Positions 1-6,354 are shown, counted from the first letter of the stretch. The stretch: 9,659 bases of DNA from Synechococcus sp. CPC35 (GCA_002684175.1 NYUU01000115.1:1-9659); one strand, 5' to 3'. Translations and numbers: made by a program. The notes: a model not told the origin generated them from the letters alone.

Positions 1-6
1 AAAAAA

Positions 7-738
7 GTGTCCTACAAAACGCCTTACATTTTTATAATTTGCGCAGGGAGGAGCGGAAGCACTGCCCTGCAAAATATGCTGAATTCTGATCCAAACGTTT
101 TAATTAGAGGCGAAAATAATAACTTTTTTTTTCATGCTTTCAAAGCCAATGAATCGTTAATCGAATTCGATCGCGGAGGTGACGATCCATCAAAAGCTTG
201 GTTTGGATTTAGGCACTTCAAAGCCAATAAGTACAGAAAATCCATAAGGGAAATTGGCATTCAATTTCTCACAGGAAACAACGAACCTTCATCAATTAAA
301 ACAATCGGATTCAAAGAGATACGACTTTTTCATATTTTTAATAGCGACAAAAAGCTATCTCTCTATACGCACAAATATACTTCCAAAAAATCACTTTTAC
401 TCAAGTATATGAGATTTATGAATCAAGTTTTTCCAAACAATAAAACTATTTTTTTAGCGCGGGATCCCGATGAGATCATTAAAAGCGGATGGTGGGCAAA
501 AGCCAAAAATCATAAACGAATCATACGTGATTTAACAACCTTTCAAGAAACATGTTTTGAGATATCTCAATCCACCAATTCGCCTTACATCAACTACAGC
601 GTCTTGCGCAACCAAGACTTAGCTGCAATTAAAAGTACGATATATGATCCACTTGGGCTTCCTTTCAAGGAAGAAACCATTAAAGAATCCCTAAACCAAA
701 GGCTGAATCATGGAAAAAATTTAAAAACAAACAAATAA
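7..738 (+). CDS. Sulfotransferase-like protein
   Basis: Predicted P-loop sulfotransferase that would move a sulfuryl group from PAPS to a glycan, lipid or other acceptor; the substrate cannot be told. Near the N-terminus AGRSGSTAL (residues 13-21) fits the 5'-phosphosulfate-binding loop. FLARDPDEIIKSGWW (149-163) fits the 3'-phosphate-binding motif, with Arg152 and Ser160 as the expected contacts, and GFKEIR (101-106) is also common in these enzymes. At 243 aa it is a single-domain size with no membrane segment. The GTG at 7 puts the P-loop at the usual place, but only two lysine codons precede it in the window, so the true start could lie upstream. Codons are strikingly AT-rich (many AAA, AAT, TTT) compared with genes to the right, suggesting a transferred or surface-glycan island gene. 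The family call is firm; the role is unknown. Confidence 0.85.
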   Translation: MSYKTPYIFIICAGRSGSTALQNMLNSDPNVLIRGENNNFFFHAFKANESLIEFDRGGDDPSKAWFGFRHFKANKYRKSIREIGIQFLTGNNEPSSIKTIGFKEIRLFHIFNSDKKLSLYTHKYTSKKSLLLKYMRFMNQVFPNNKTIFLARDPDEIIKSGWWAKAKNHKRIIRDLTTFQETCFEISQSTNSPYINYSVLRNQDLAAIKSTIYDPLGLPFKEETIKESLNQRLNHGKNLKTNK

Positions 739-787
739 CTTACTTCTATTTATTCAGATGCAATCCACAACATTAACCACGTCAAAA

Positions 788-809
788 AATATTTCGAGGC
801 GGAAATATT
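788..809 (-). terminator. Possible weak intrinsic terminator (hairpin plus T-run)
   Basis: A perfect 8-bp inverted repeat (788-795 with 802-809, 6-nt loop) is followed on the minus strand by a short run of T. It lies between the plus-strand sulfotransferase stop and the minus-strand reading frame ending at 877. The stem is almost all A-T, so termination would be weak, and on the plus strand no T-run follows. Confidence 0.3.
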
Positions 810-876
810 GTCCAGAGCATATAATTAATCAACTTAGATTATTGAAATTAATTGTAAAATAAAATCAAAGTCATCA

Positions 877-1203
877 TCAATAGGTAAGTCCTTGAAGCGT
901 TTGACCACAGTTAACGCAAGCAAACGAGTCAAAAACAAGAGCCAAACCTATATTTACCAGCTTTTTCACTTTTCGCAGCCTATTTAAAGCGAATATTATT
1001 ACACATGTTGACAACAAGCGACAAGGCAAGAAAGAGGCGACTAACGGACGACTTCAGAGAAACGGTGACCGATTTATAATTATTCGATCTATTCTTCCAA
1101 GAGAAAGAGGCCTCTTAATAGACTTAACTTCATCAAAATTATAAAAGCCAGCTACGCAAACTTCGAGCCCCCTTGGATTCATATAGCCATAATGAAGGTC
1201 TAA
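877..1203 (-). pseudogene. Possible decayed reading frame with one in-frame TGA
   Basis: I do not recognise a family. Reading the minus strand, one frame stays open from 1203 down to a TGA at 877-879 and is interrupted once, by TGA at 1054-1056. The first half contains an ATG at 1182 and reads MNPRGLEVCVAGFYNFDEV and onward (42 aa to the stop). The second half (58 codons) carries a hydrophobic stretch, a KLVNIGLALVFDSF segment and a CxxC (CVNC) near its end. About 107 sense codons in such AT-rich DNA, where stops should be frequent, suggests former coding. It lies just downstream of the lipoprotein gene on the same strand. It could instead be chance, or two unrelated tiny ORFs. This is the only structure I see in the 739-1234 gap apart from the hairpin near 800. 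Confidence 0.3.
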
Positions 1204-1234
1204 TCATTACCAGCCGATATCAGACAATCAACGA

Positions 1235-1699
1235 TTAATTCTTGAGCTCCAACACAATTCGACTGGCTTGCAGTGGCGTGGTGCCTTCGGCTTTGGGAAC
1301 CACAGTAATCTTAAAGGACTGACTCTTCTCAACAGGTCCAAATCCGCAATTCATTTGAGCAAGCTTCCAGGATTTTTTTATTGTATTTCCTGATGTGAAA
1401 GTCGAACTCATAAACTGACTTGTGGGATCAAGCGCATCACAGAGAACTTCGACTGGTATGCCTGATTCGGTATTGATGTTGATCACAAAGCCTAAGGTTG
1501 TACCCGCTTGATAAGTCACATCGAGGCTATTCCAAAAACTCAATTTCTCGCCAGCACCGAGCGTAAGCGTGGTGGTTTGAGGAGTTATTTCTGCGGGATC
1601 AAACACGAAACGGTGCAAGGGCTCTCCACCAGTACAACCCGACAGCAGCAGAGGAGCGACAAGGGTTGCTGACACCGCTGATACCAGTACAAATCGCAT
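1235..1699 (-). CDS. Small secreted lipoprotein, hypothetical
   Basis: No family recognised. The 154-aa product begins with a classic lipoprotein signal: a basic residue at position 2, a hydrophobic core, then the lipobox LLSGC with the lipidated Cys at position 22. After processing it should be anchored to the plasma or outer membrane facing the periplasm. The mature part is rich in Thr, Ser and hydrophobic alternation (for example TTTLTLGAGEKLSFW, residues 42-56), as in a beta-sandwich domain. Two cysteines (87 and 118) could form a disulfide. There is no obvious catalytic motif. The ATG at 1699 is chosen because it gives the full signal peptide; upstream only a weak purine stretch is seen. 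A small candidate ORF on the same strand ends 25 nt upstream, so the two may be co-transcribed. Confidence 0.75.
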   Translation of the reverse strand: MRFVLVSAVSATLVAPLLLSGCTGGEPLHRFVFDPAEITPQTTTLTLGAGEKLSFWNSLDVTYQAGTTLGFVININTESGIPVEVLCDALDPTSQFMSSTFTSGNTIKKSWKLAQMNCGFGPVEKSQSFKITVVPKAEGTTPLQASRIVLELKN

Positions 1700-1724
1700 G
1701 AACCACCAAAGCTCTGTTCAATTA

Positions 1725-1856
1725 CTAGCGACGTCTGACCAGGTTGGGGTTGGAGTCTTTCTCCCCGAATGGTATTCCATGCAAAGTCCAGTCAAACAGG
1801 CACCATTTCTTCGATGACAGCCTTAGAAGGATTGGTCCAATTGATATACCTGACAA
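1725..1856 (-). CDS. Candidate small ORF upstream of the lipoprotein
   Basis: A minus-strand frame stays open for 79 codons (1964 down to the TAG at 1725-1727) but has no ATG. With a TTG start at 1856 it gives 43 aa. The C-terminal part looks like real protein: KKWCLFDWTLHGIPFGEK at about residues 16-33, followed by an Asn/Pro stretch and a terminal Arg triplet. Two tryptophans in a short, non-repetitive segment are unlike typical noncoding translation. Alternative starts are CTG at 1820, or TTG at 1880, 1883 or 1889. No convincing ribosome binding site was seen for any of them. It ends 25 nt before the lipoprotein start on the same strand. It could be a tiny genuine gene, or the 3' remnant of a longer one. 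I assign no function. Confidence 0.3.
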   Translation of the reverse strand: MSGISIGPILLRLSSKKWCLFDWTLHGIPFGEKDSNPNLVRRR

Positions 1857-2230
1857 ATCAAGGAAAATAATATTGTGCAACAAAAGCAAAACAAAGTAAT
1901 TACAAAATCTGACGTTCTTCCGACATTGGACATATTTTAAAGCTGAAGCTTTGGCATTAAGGCATCACTACCAATTCAATCAAACTGCAAGGAACTTTCA
2001 CCTCTAAAAAACAAATACAACCCAAGGAGATCTAAAGCAGCACAAGGCCCAATTGATGAATTCTAAGACACTTTCAAAGCCGCTTCAAACGTCGGCAGCA
2101 AAGGCAGGTACCACTTAAAGAAAAAGAAATGATTACTAAGAATGAAATAGAATACGCAAGAGAAGTTTTAATAGTGCTGACGGCGTAAATACGCCTGGAT
2201 TCAATCAAACCATAGCCGAAAAAGCCAGGG
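1857..2230. other. AT-rich stretch without a supported gene
   Basis: This stretch has no supported ORF. It has many stop codons and only very short frames, such as 20 codons from the ATG at 2056. One 43-codon plus-strand frame (2146-2274, before a TAG at 2275) reads protein-like in its middle, with NTPGFNQTIAEKARDAHYKN at about residues 15-34. It has no start codon and overlaps the signal-peptide ORF beginning at 2231 in another frame, so it is at best a remnant. Confidence 0.4.
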
Positions 2231-2424
2231 ATGCTCATTACAAAAATCCCAGTTCATCTTGCTGCACTACTCGTTAGCAGTACTTCCGCCTTGGCGCATT
2301 ACTTTATTGATGGTATTGCGTTAAAGAGAGAATAAAATTAATCGATGGATATATTCTTCTCGTGAAACCTTTCCAGAGATGGATTCACCTGGACAAACTC
2401 ATCGAAGCGCCGGAAGATGACTGA
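2231..2424 (+). pseudogene. Possible frameshifted small secreted protein
   Basis: An ATG at 2231 opens a 34-codon frame with a convincing signal peptide: Lys at position 5, a hydrophobic core (AALLVSS), and an ALA cleavage site at about residue 22. It then reads HYFIDGIALK and hits TAA at 2333. The -1 frame continues straight on from GAG at 2326 with ERIKLIDGYILLVKPFQRW and runs to a TGA at 2422-2424, 33 codons in all. Joined, this makes a normal-looking secreted protein of about 64 aa. A lost or gained base in the AAAGAGAGAATAAAA tract would explain the break; sequencing error and programmed slippage are alternatives. The sequence just before the ATG (CCAGGG) is too close to be an ideal ribosome binding site. 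It converges with the hydrolase gene ending at 2485. Confidence 0.3.
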
Positions 2425-2484
2425 TCAGTAAAATCCAATCCGACCCTGATCAACACTCTCGAGACCCATTCGCCAGGTCTGCGT

Positions 2485-3177
2485 TTAAGGGAGAGCCGAC
2501 CACCAGGCCTCGATCCGATCAGTGGATCCATACCAGGATGCCCCAAACAAGCCGCCGTGGGCTGTGTCCTCCAATTCAACAGCGACTGAATCCTTCAACA
2601 GCGCTGAAGACACAGGCACGAGCCCGTCGCCTGCAGCTTGGGAATCACCACAGATCTGAACGTAGGACTTCGGAGCAGATCGACGGCTGAAAGAAGAAGC
2701 GTTGGCGCCGTTCAGATCGAGCCGACCGGCAACGGAGACATAGTTCACCCGATTGGAATGGGGACAGCCGGGAAAGCGCTGATCAACAAGAGCTCGCAGC
2801 GCTGTGGCCCGTCGCGCCTGATGAGGACTGCCGAGGGTAATCAGTCGGCTGCATCGCAGAGCTCCGGAATAGCACCGTCCCAGGAAACCCTGATCGCTGA
2901 GATAAGCACGAAGCAAAACACCGCCTGAACTGTGACCAATCAACGTGACACGATCCGAGGCAGAACGGGCCTGAAGCTCTTTCACGCAGGTGTCAACACG
3001 GTCCAACAGTCGGATCCAGCCGAACCCCCAGGTTGTGGCAAGCCAGTCCAGACGGGAGACATGAACAACACGCACCTCAGCACCGGTGTGTAATCGAATC
3101 CATTCAGCGAGCGGGGAATAGGCCTCGTCTGTGATCAGAAAGCCGCCGAGGATCACAACGGCTTGTTTGGCAACCAT
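2485..3177 (-). CDS. Alpha/beta hydrolase (lipase/esterase-like)
   Basis: Predicted serine hydrolase of the lipase/esterase alpha/beta fold, probably acting on a lipid, acyl or ester substrate in the cytoplasm; no signal peptide is visible. With the start at 3177 the product is 230 aa. VVILGGF (7-13) is the first strand and oxyanion-hole region. LIGHSSGG (79-86) is the nucleophile elbow with Ser83. LGSPH (115-119) follows, GDGLVP (183-188) supplies a likely Asp184, and TAHGG (205-209) a likely His207, completing the triad. A longer frame from ATG at 3225 adds 16 polar residues not needed for the fold, so the internal ATG is preferred. The order and spacing fit PGAP1-like and chloroplast/cyanobacterial esterases, but the substrate is not predictable. 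Codons are GC-rich compared with the flanks. Confidence 0.85.
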   Translation of the reverse strand: MVAKQAVVILGGFLITDEAYSPLAEWIRLHTGAEVRVVHVSRLDWLATTWGFGWIRLLDRVDTCVKELQARSASDRVTLIGHSSGGVLLRAYLSDQGFLGRCYSGALRCSRLITLGSPHQARRATALRALVDQRFPGCPHSNRVNYVSVAGRLDLNGANASSFSRRSAPKSYVQICGDSQAAGDGLVPVSSALLKDSVAVELEDTAHGGLFGASWYGSTDRIEAWWSALP

Positions 3178-3184
3178 CTCTGAC

Positions 3185-3219
3185 TTGTGAATCAGAACGG
3201 ACTTGAATTGTGAATCAGA
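3185..3219. repeat. 12-bp direct repeat at 23-bp spacing
   Basis: TTGTGAATCAGA occurs at 3185-3196 and again at 3208-3219, just upstream of the chosen hydrolase start. A second short match (GACTTG at 3182 and 3200) lies between. It could be a small tandem duplication or a paired regulatory site. Confidence 0.5.
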
Positions 3220-3392
3220 GCGCACTGCGGAGAGCGCACAAGCTCGTACCCACAGCGCACACGGCTGCTGCCTGGAGAAAGGATCGTGCTCAGATTCTGA
3301 CCCTGATCACCATTGGCCTCAAGAATGACCTGACCACCAATCAACACGATTCGGAACTGCCAAAGATGAAGGCCCGGAAGCGAAAAGCTCAT
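3192..3392 (-). CDS. Candidate small ORF upstream of the hydrolase
   Basis: No family recognised. From ATG at 3392 the frame encodes 66 aa with beta-strand-like alternation (WQFRIVLIGGQVILEANGD at about residues 11-29) and a later VRCGYELVRSP segment. It ends 14 nt before the preferred hydrolase start, a typical operon spacing. The frame can be extended to ATG at 3503, but the extra part is Cys/Ser-rich and unconvincing. A second minus frame (TTG at 3513 to TGA at 3409) encodes a 34-aa hydrophobic segment containing LATAYLILFALQRLLRW. The two could be halves of one frameshifted gene. No clear ribosome binding site was seen. This could also be chance reading in a GC-rich leader. Confidence 0.25.
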   Translation of the reverse strand: MSFSLPGLHLWQFRIVLIGGQVILEANGDQGQNLSTILSPGSSRVRCGYELVRSPQCALIHNSSPF

Positions 3393-3537
3393 CCTGATAC
3401 AGCGGATTTCAGCACGATGCCGCATCCCATTGATTCGTCCATCCCCTCCATCGGAGCAGTCGCTGCAGAGCGAACAGGATGAGATAAGCAGTAGCCAGTT
3501 CATGGGACTGCAATGGCGGAATTTGTACAGAGTTTCA

Positions 3538-3558
3538 GTCCTGACTCTTGTTCAGGAC
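3538..3558. terminator. Hairpin downstream of the DUF427 gene
   Basis: GTCCTGA (3538-3544) and TCAGGAC (3552-3558) form a perfect 7-bp stem with a 7-nt loop, 42 nt past the stop of the minus-strand DUF427 gene. No T-run follows on either strand, so it is not a standard intrinsic terminator; it might mark a processing or attenuation site. Confidence 0.25.
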
Positions 3559-3599
3559 CGACATCAAATCAAGCTGTAGTCAGGCAAAGTTGAGCGTTA

Positions 3600-4085
3600 T
3601 CAGATCAGTTCTGGGTGCGCTGGGTCGCCTTTGAATGGTCCGATCGTCCAACTTGTAATCCAGCCCCCATAAAACAAACCAGGTTGCGCCTTGACCTGTT
3701 CACCTTCAAGGAAGCATGCATCAACCTGGCCAGGATACAAAGATACGCATCGGGCGATTACTGAAAAATCCTCAGTCGGATTTTGATATTGCCAGGCGGC
3801 CTTTGATCTGCGCTGTTGCCCATCAGATGTTGTCAAGTCGAAATATGAAGCTAAACCCTTCCATTCACAGAAACTCGGCCGCCCATCAACAGAATGCAAT
3901 GTTCCACCCTGAAACGACTCCTGAGGAAGATAAATCGTAGGCGGGTGAAATGTTTCGCACACACGAAAATAGTAATCGGATACCGCAATATCCTGATTAG
4001 CGATGACAACGCGAACATGACCACTGCATTTTTCAAGCAACGGTGGACGAGGGTAGTTCGCCACAGATTCAACAGTTCTGTTCAT
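3600..4085 (-). CDS. DUF427 domain protein
   Basis: This is a clear DUF427 protein, a small single-domain family common in bacteria and fungi whose biochemical role is not established as far as I know. The 161 aa match the family pattern along the whole length: ESVANYPRPP (6-15), the ETFHPPTIYLP strand (44-54), SFCEWKG (71-77), AAWQY (96-100), YPGQVDAC (117-124) and FYGGWIT (138-144), ending with GPFKG (149-153). Conserved aromatic, Cys and Glu residues are intact, so it should be functional. There is no signal peptide or membrane segment, so it is cytoplasmic. The ATG at 4085 begins just before the conserved N-terminal motif. The gene stands alone, with about 240 bp of AT-rich DNA upstream that must contain its promoter, although no clear -10/-35 pair is visible. 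Confidence 0.9.
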   Translation of the reverse strand: MNRTVESVANYPRPPLLEKCSGHVRVVIANQDIAVSDYYFRVCETFHPPTIYLPQESFQGGTLHSVDGRPSFCEWKGLASYFDLTTSDGQQRRSKAAWQYQNPTEDFSVIARCVSLYPGQVDACFLEGEQVKAQPGLFYGGWITSWTIGPFKGDPAHPELI

Positions 4086-4327
4086 GAATGACTCGCAGAA
4101 ATCTCATAACAGAAAAATACCACGAACAAAAACCCATGACGCACTTGAAGAAATACTGATTGAAGACAAAAACGCTTTCAGCAAAAAAATAAAAAATTTT
4201 CTGAAAATAGGACGGGCGACTTCAACCCAGAATCCTGTATCAAAAATTCGAGTCTTACAATATAGTCATCAACGCCGATTCAAAGCTACAATCAATAAAG
4301 TCCGATCAATTCCCCAATGAGATTACT

Positions 4328-4855
4328 TTACCGTCGCTGATTATATCGATAAACACCAAGGCGGAGTGTTGGGCCATAGTAAACAACAGGCTCCGGACCA
4401 CTCGGAATAATTTGAGTCGTCCACTGATAGATACCAGCATCGGGATTAAAGCCCCGCATCACAATATTGACTTGTCTGCCAGGATTAATTGGCGGGTCAA
4501 GAATAATCGACAATGTGGTCTGATCCTTCGAAAGCTCTGCGACAGCGAGGTTTTTCACTCCACGACCTCTGAGAGAATATCGACCCATATAGACCTCGGG
4601 CTTCAATGAGCTCCAGCCCCATCGATCAACGTTGACCATCTGGGTCAGAACAACCCTGCCAAGACTGGCGCCGGCATTCTCCGGCACTCCAATACTGATT
4701 GTTGTTCTGTTTCGCTGTCCTTCCGTTGAGGAGGGATTATGAATGGAAATTTGTGTCGGCGGAACATCAAAAATTGTCTTAGCAAAGACTGGATATTGCT
4801 GAATTGTCACTCCACCCGCCACGATCAAAGCCAGAGAAAAAGCAATGTTTTGCAC
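4328..4855 (-). CDS. DUF2808 secreted protein
   Basis: Looks like a member of the cyanobacterial DUF2808 family: secreted proteins of unknown function, roughly 160-200 aa. After an N-terminal hydrophobic segment (about residues 4-16) and a likely cleavage after VFA (23-25), the mature part has the family-like features. ISIGVPENAGASLGRVVLTQ (53-72) carries the 'P.nAG..L..v.l.Q' pattern, LDPPINPGRQVNIVMRG (119-135) follows, and YYGPTLRLGVYRY (159-171) closes the domain. The start is GTG at 4855, because a TAG lies two codons upstream in frame. This leaves a signal peptide without the usual Lys/Arg at its beginning, so the original N-terminus may have been lost or export may be inefficient. It is likely periplasmic or cell-envelope associated. 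It stands alone on the minus strand. Confidence 0.85.
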   Translation of the reverse strand: MQNIAFSLALIVAGGVTIQQYPVFAKTIFDVPPTQISIHNPSSTEGQRNRTTISIGVPENAGASLGRVVLTQMVNVDRWGWSSLKPEVYMGRYSLRGRGVKNLAVAELSKDQTTLSIILDPPINPGRQVNIVMRGFNPDAGIYQWTTQIIPSGPEPVVYYGPTLRLGVYRYNQRR

Positions 4856-5103
4856 TGGCTAACCCACGATGGACTTTTTAAACTTAGCCAAAAATCATTA
4901 TTTGTCCACAAGTACAGATAACAGGAAAAGACCCGACAATCTTAAAATGGCCTTCCACCTTTTCCCTAAGCACAAGAACAATTCATTTCATATTCGAAAT
5001 CAACCACTCAAACAGCAGCACGCGTCTCCAGTCAGAGTAATACTCGTAGACCCCTGAGAAATCCTGAGCATTTCATGACCAGGATGAACCTGCATGGTTG
5101 CCC
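4856..5103. other. AT-rich intergenic stretch
   Basis: Separates the minus-strand DUF2808 gene from the decayed plus-strand frame. It should contain the DUF2808 promoter, but I see no convincing -10/-35 pair and no coding-like frame. Open frames here are Asn, Lys and His rich, as expected of AT-rich noncoding DNA. Confidence 0.4.
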
Positions 5104-5451
5104 ATGCCGTCTCTGGCCACTTTGATGATTAGGCTCCTGCTCGAGCTGTTCTCCGCATTCACTAACGAAGCCCGTCCAGAATCCAAAAGTAACGTCAGAA
5201 CAGTCATGCCCGCCCGAATAAAGGCGGAATCACTGAATGGCGGACTCAGCCGGCACAGGGCAGCAGAATGAATGGATGCCACTGAACTCGGCGGTGGCGA
5301 ATGCCTCTAAAGCAAGACCGGAGATACCTTGTTCCTTACGAAAGTGGCGCGCCTGGATGGCAAGAAAGCGGTGAGCCTGGAAACTGAAATTCGGGTTTCA
5401 CCGGACGGCAGTTCTGATCTTGAAGTGATCTACACCGGATCACCGCGTTGA
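5104..5451 (+). pseudogene. Decayed small gene, C-terminal part best preserved
   Basis: One plus-strand frame is protein-like but broken by TGA (5269-5271) and TAA (5308-5310), ending in a proper TGA (5449-5451). After the first break it reads MDATELGGGECL, then the TAA, then SKTGDTLFLTKVARLDGK and a clean continuation to SSDLEVIYTGSPR. The last 46 codons have GC-rich, gene-like codon use. The TAA directly after CTC could come from CAA by one C-to-T change (Gln to stop), giving a continuous CLQSKTGD. The part before 5269 (55 codons from ATG 5104) starts with a hydrophobic stretch (LMIRLLLELFSAF) that might be a decayed signal peptide, but its link to the rest is uncertain. I do not recognise the family. 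The end is 3 nt from the stop of the convergent methyltransferase gene. Confidence 0.45.
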
Positions 5452-5454
5452 CAC

Positions 5455-6111
5455 TCAGATCAAAGACTTGGTTGCAACGACGGCAAAGAATGGATCTCCT
5501 TTACCTCCAAGCAAAGCCATCACTCCCCCGGCCCGAGTTTGTTCAGCAATGATCTCGGGCTTAGGCCATCCCTGGGCCATCAGCACTTCGGCGACATAGG
5601 TGAGATGGTCACCGTCGTCACCATCCGTCCAGATCTGTGGAGCTTTGCTGAAGAACATCCTGTTGCTGAACGCAACGATCACCTGACCCTTCGGACGGGT
5701 GATCCGCAACAGTTCAGCCGCGATTTTCTCAGGCTGCTGGAGATATTGCCAGCCGGCAACAATCAAAGTTGCATCAATGCTGGAGTCGGGAATGGGCAGG
5801 ATCTGATCCTTATTGAGGTTCTGCACCCAGGAGCGATCAAGCCGCTGGTTGGCCTCAAGCTCATCAGCATTGAGCCCATGACCAACAACTTCGTCGTAGG
5901 TGACATCTTCAGGAAGATGGCTCACCCAGCTGCTCATCAGGTCCAGAACGTTGGCGCATGGAGGAATCTTTTCGCGATAAAGCGCTGTGAGACGATCCCG
6001 GAAACTGGAATCAAGGTGGTGTACGAAACGCGGTTCGCTGTAGAAGAGCGCATCGTCACTGCCATCAAGCTTGAACCGCTGGGCGTCATCAAGAACCCTG
6101 ACCACTGACAT
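5455..6111 (-). CDS. SAM-dependent methyltransferase-like protein
   Basis: Predicted class I methyltransferase fold of the type-11-like group, cytoplasmic, substrate unknown. In 218 aa it shows the usual order: motif I region NVLDLMSSWVSHLP (54-67), the second strand VVGHGLNADEL (75-85), the IPDSSIDATLIVAGWQYLQ strand and helix (107-125), and LLRITRPKGQVIVAFSNRMF (134-153). Motif I lacks the normal glycine-rich D.G.G, having DLMSSW instead, as in a subgroup of algal and cyanobacterial proteins. SAM binding is therefore likely but not certain. The ATG at 6111 lies 3 nt after the hli stop with no good ribosome binding site, pointing to translational coupling and a shared message with hli. A link to light stress is suggested only by this position. 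Confidence 0.8.
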   Translation of the reverse strand: MSVVRVLDDAQRFKLDGSDDALFYSEPRFVHHLDSSFRDRLTALYREKIPPCANVLDLMSSWVSHLPEDVTYDEVVGHGLNADELEANQRLDRSWVQNLNKDQILPIPDSSIDATLIVAGWQYLQQPEKIAAELLRITRPKGQVIVAFSNRMFFSKAPQIWTDGDDGDHLTYVAEVLMAQGWPKPEIIAEQTRAGGVMALLGGKGDPFFAVVATKSLI

Positions 6112-6114
6112 AAC

Positions 6115-6354
6115 TCAACCCAGTTCCAGATACCAGTGGATAGCGGCGCTGATCTGACCAACGATGCCGCGGCCACTGATCAACTCCCCCATCACTGCGG
6201 CCGTGAATCCGACCATCGCAGCACGACCGTTCAATCTCTCTACATGCACAAGGGCGGAACGGTTCCAGGGACGAGCCGTGGTGAGTGATTCACCAAAACG
6301 CTCCGGTTCCTCATATTTGTATGCGGGGCCTGTCATGGCATTGAGCAGATCCAT
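6115..6354 (-). CDS. hli: High-light-inducible (Hli/CAB-like) protein
   Basis: A 79-aa single-helix member of the chlorophyll a/b-binding superfamily. Hli proteins (also called HLIPs or SCPs) sit in the thylakoid membrane, bind chlorophyll and carotenoid, and protect photosystem assembly under strong light or other stress. The signature ERLNGRAAMVGF spans residues 39-50; E39, N42 and R44 are the expected pigment/helix-pairing residues. It is followed by the hydrophobic helix to about residue 63. The N-terminal 38 residues are longer than in the shortest family members. The start at ATG 6354 has AAGG at a good distance upstream. The first 22 nt overlap the end of the upstream gene in another frame, and the methyltransferase follows after 3 nt, so all three are probably one operon. 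Family members are normally induced by high light; no regulatory site was identified here. Confidence 0.92.
   Translation of the reverse strand: MDLLNAMTGPAYKYEEPERFGESLTTARPWNRSALVHVERLNGRAAMVGFTAAVMGELISGRGIVGQISAAIHWYLELG

Noticed and set aside
2638..2928. 96-codon plus-strand frame inside the hydrolase
   Set aside because: Antisense to the catalytic part of the hydrolase; Ser/Arg/Gly-rich shadow.
4184..4208. Possible intrinsic terminator after the DUF2808 gene (AT-only 5-bp stem followed by T-rich DNA on the minus strand)
   Set aside because: The stem is too short and all A-T apart from the loop-closing bases, and it lies about 120 nt past the stop; expected by chance in AT-rich DNA.
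4084..4320. 78-codon plus-strand frame in the gap between the DUF2808 and DUF427 genes
   Set aside because: Lys/Asn/Arg-rich with no recognisable fold, no ribosome binding site, and it starts on top of the DUF427 start codon in the region that must hold that gene's promoter. It could be a tiny gene, but nothing supports it.
5073..5282. 69-codon minus-strand frame
   Set aside because: Lies opposite the decayed plus-strand frame, has no ribosome binding site and no recognisable motif. The plus-strand reading is the more protein-like in the better half.
5539..6108. 189-codon plus-strand frame opposite the methyltransferase
   Set aside because: Exact antisense of a well-supported gene, with no motif or start signal of its own.
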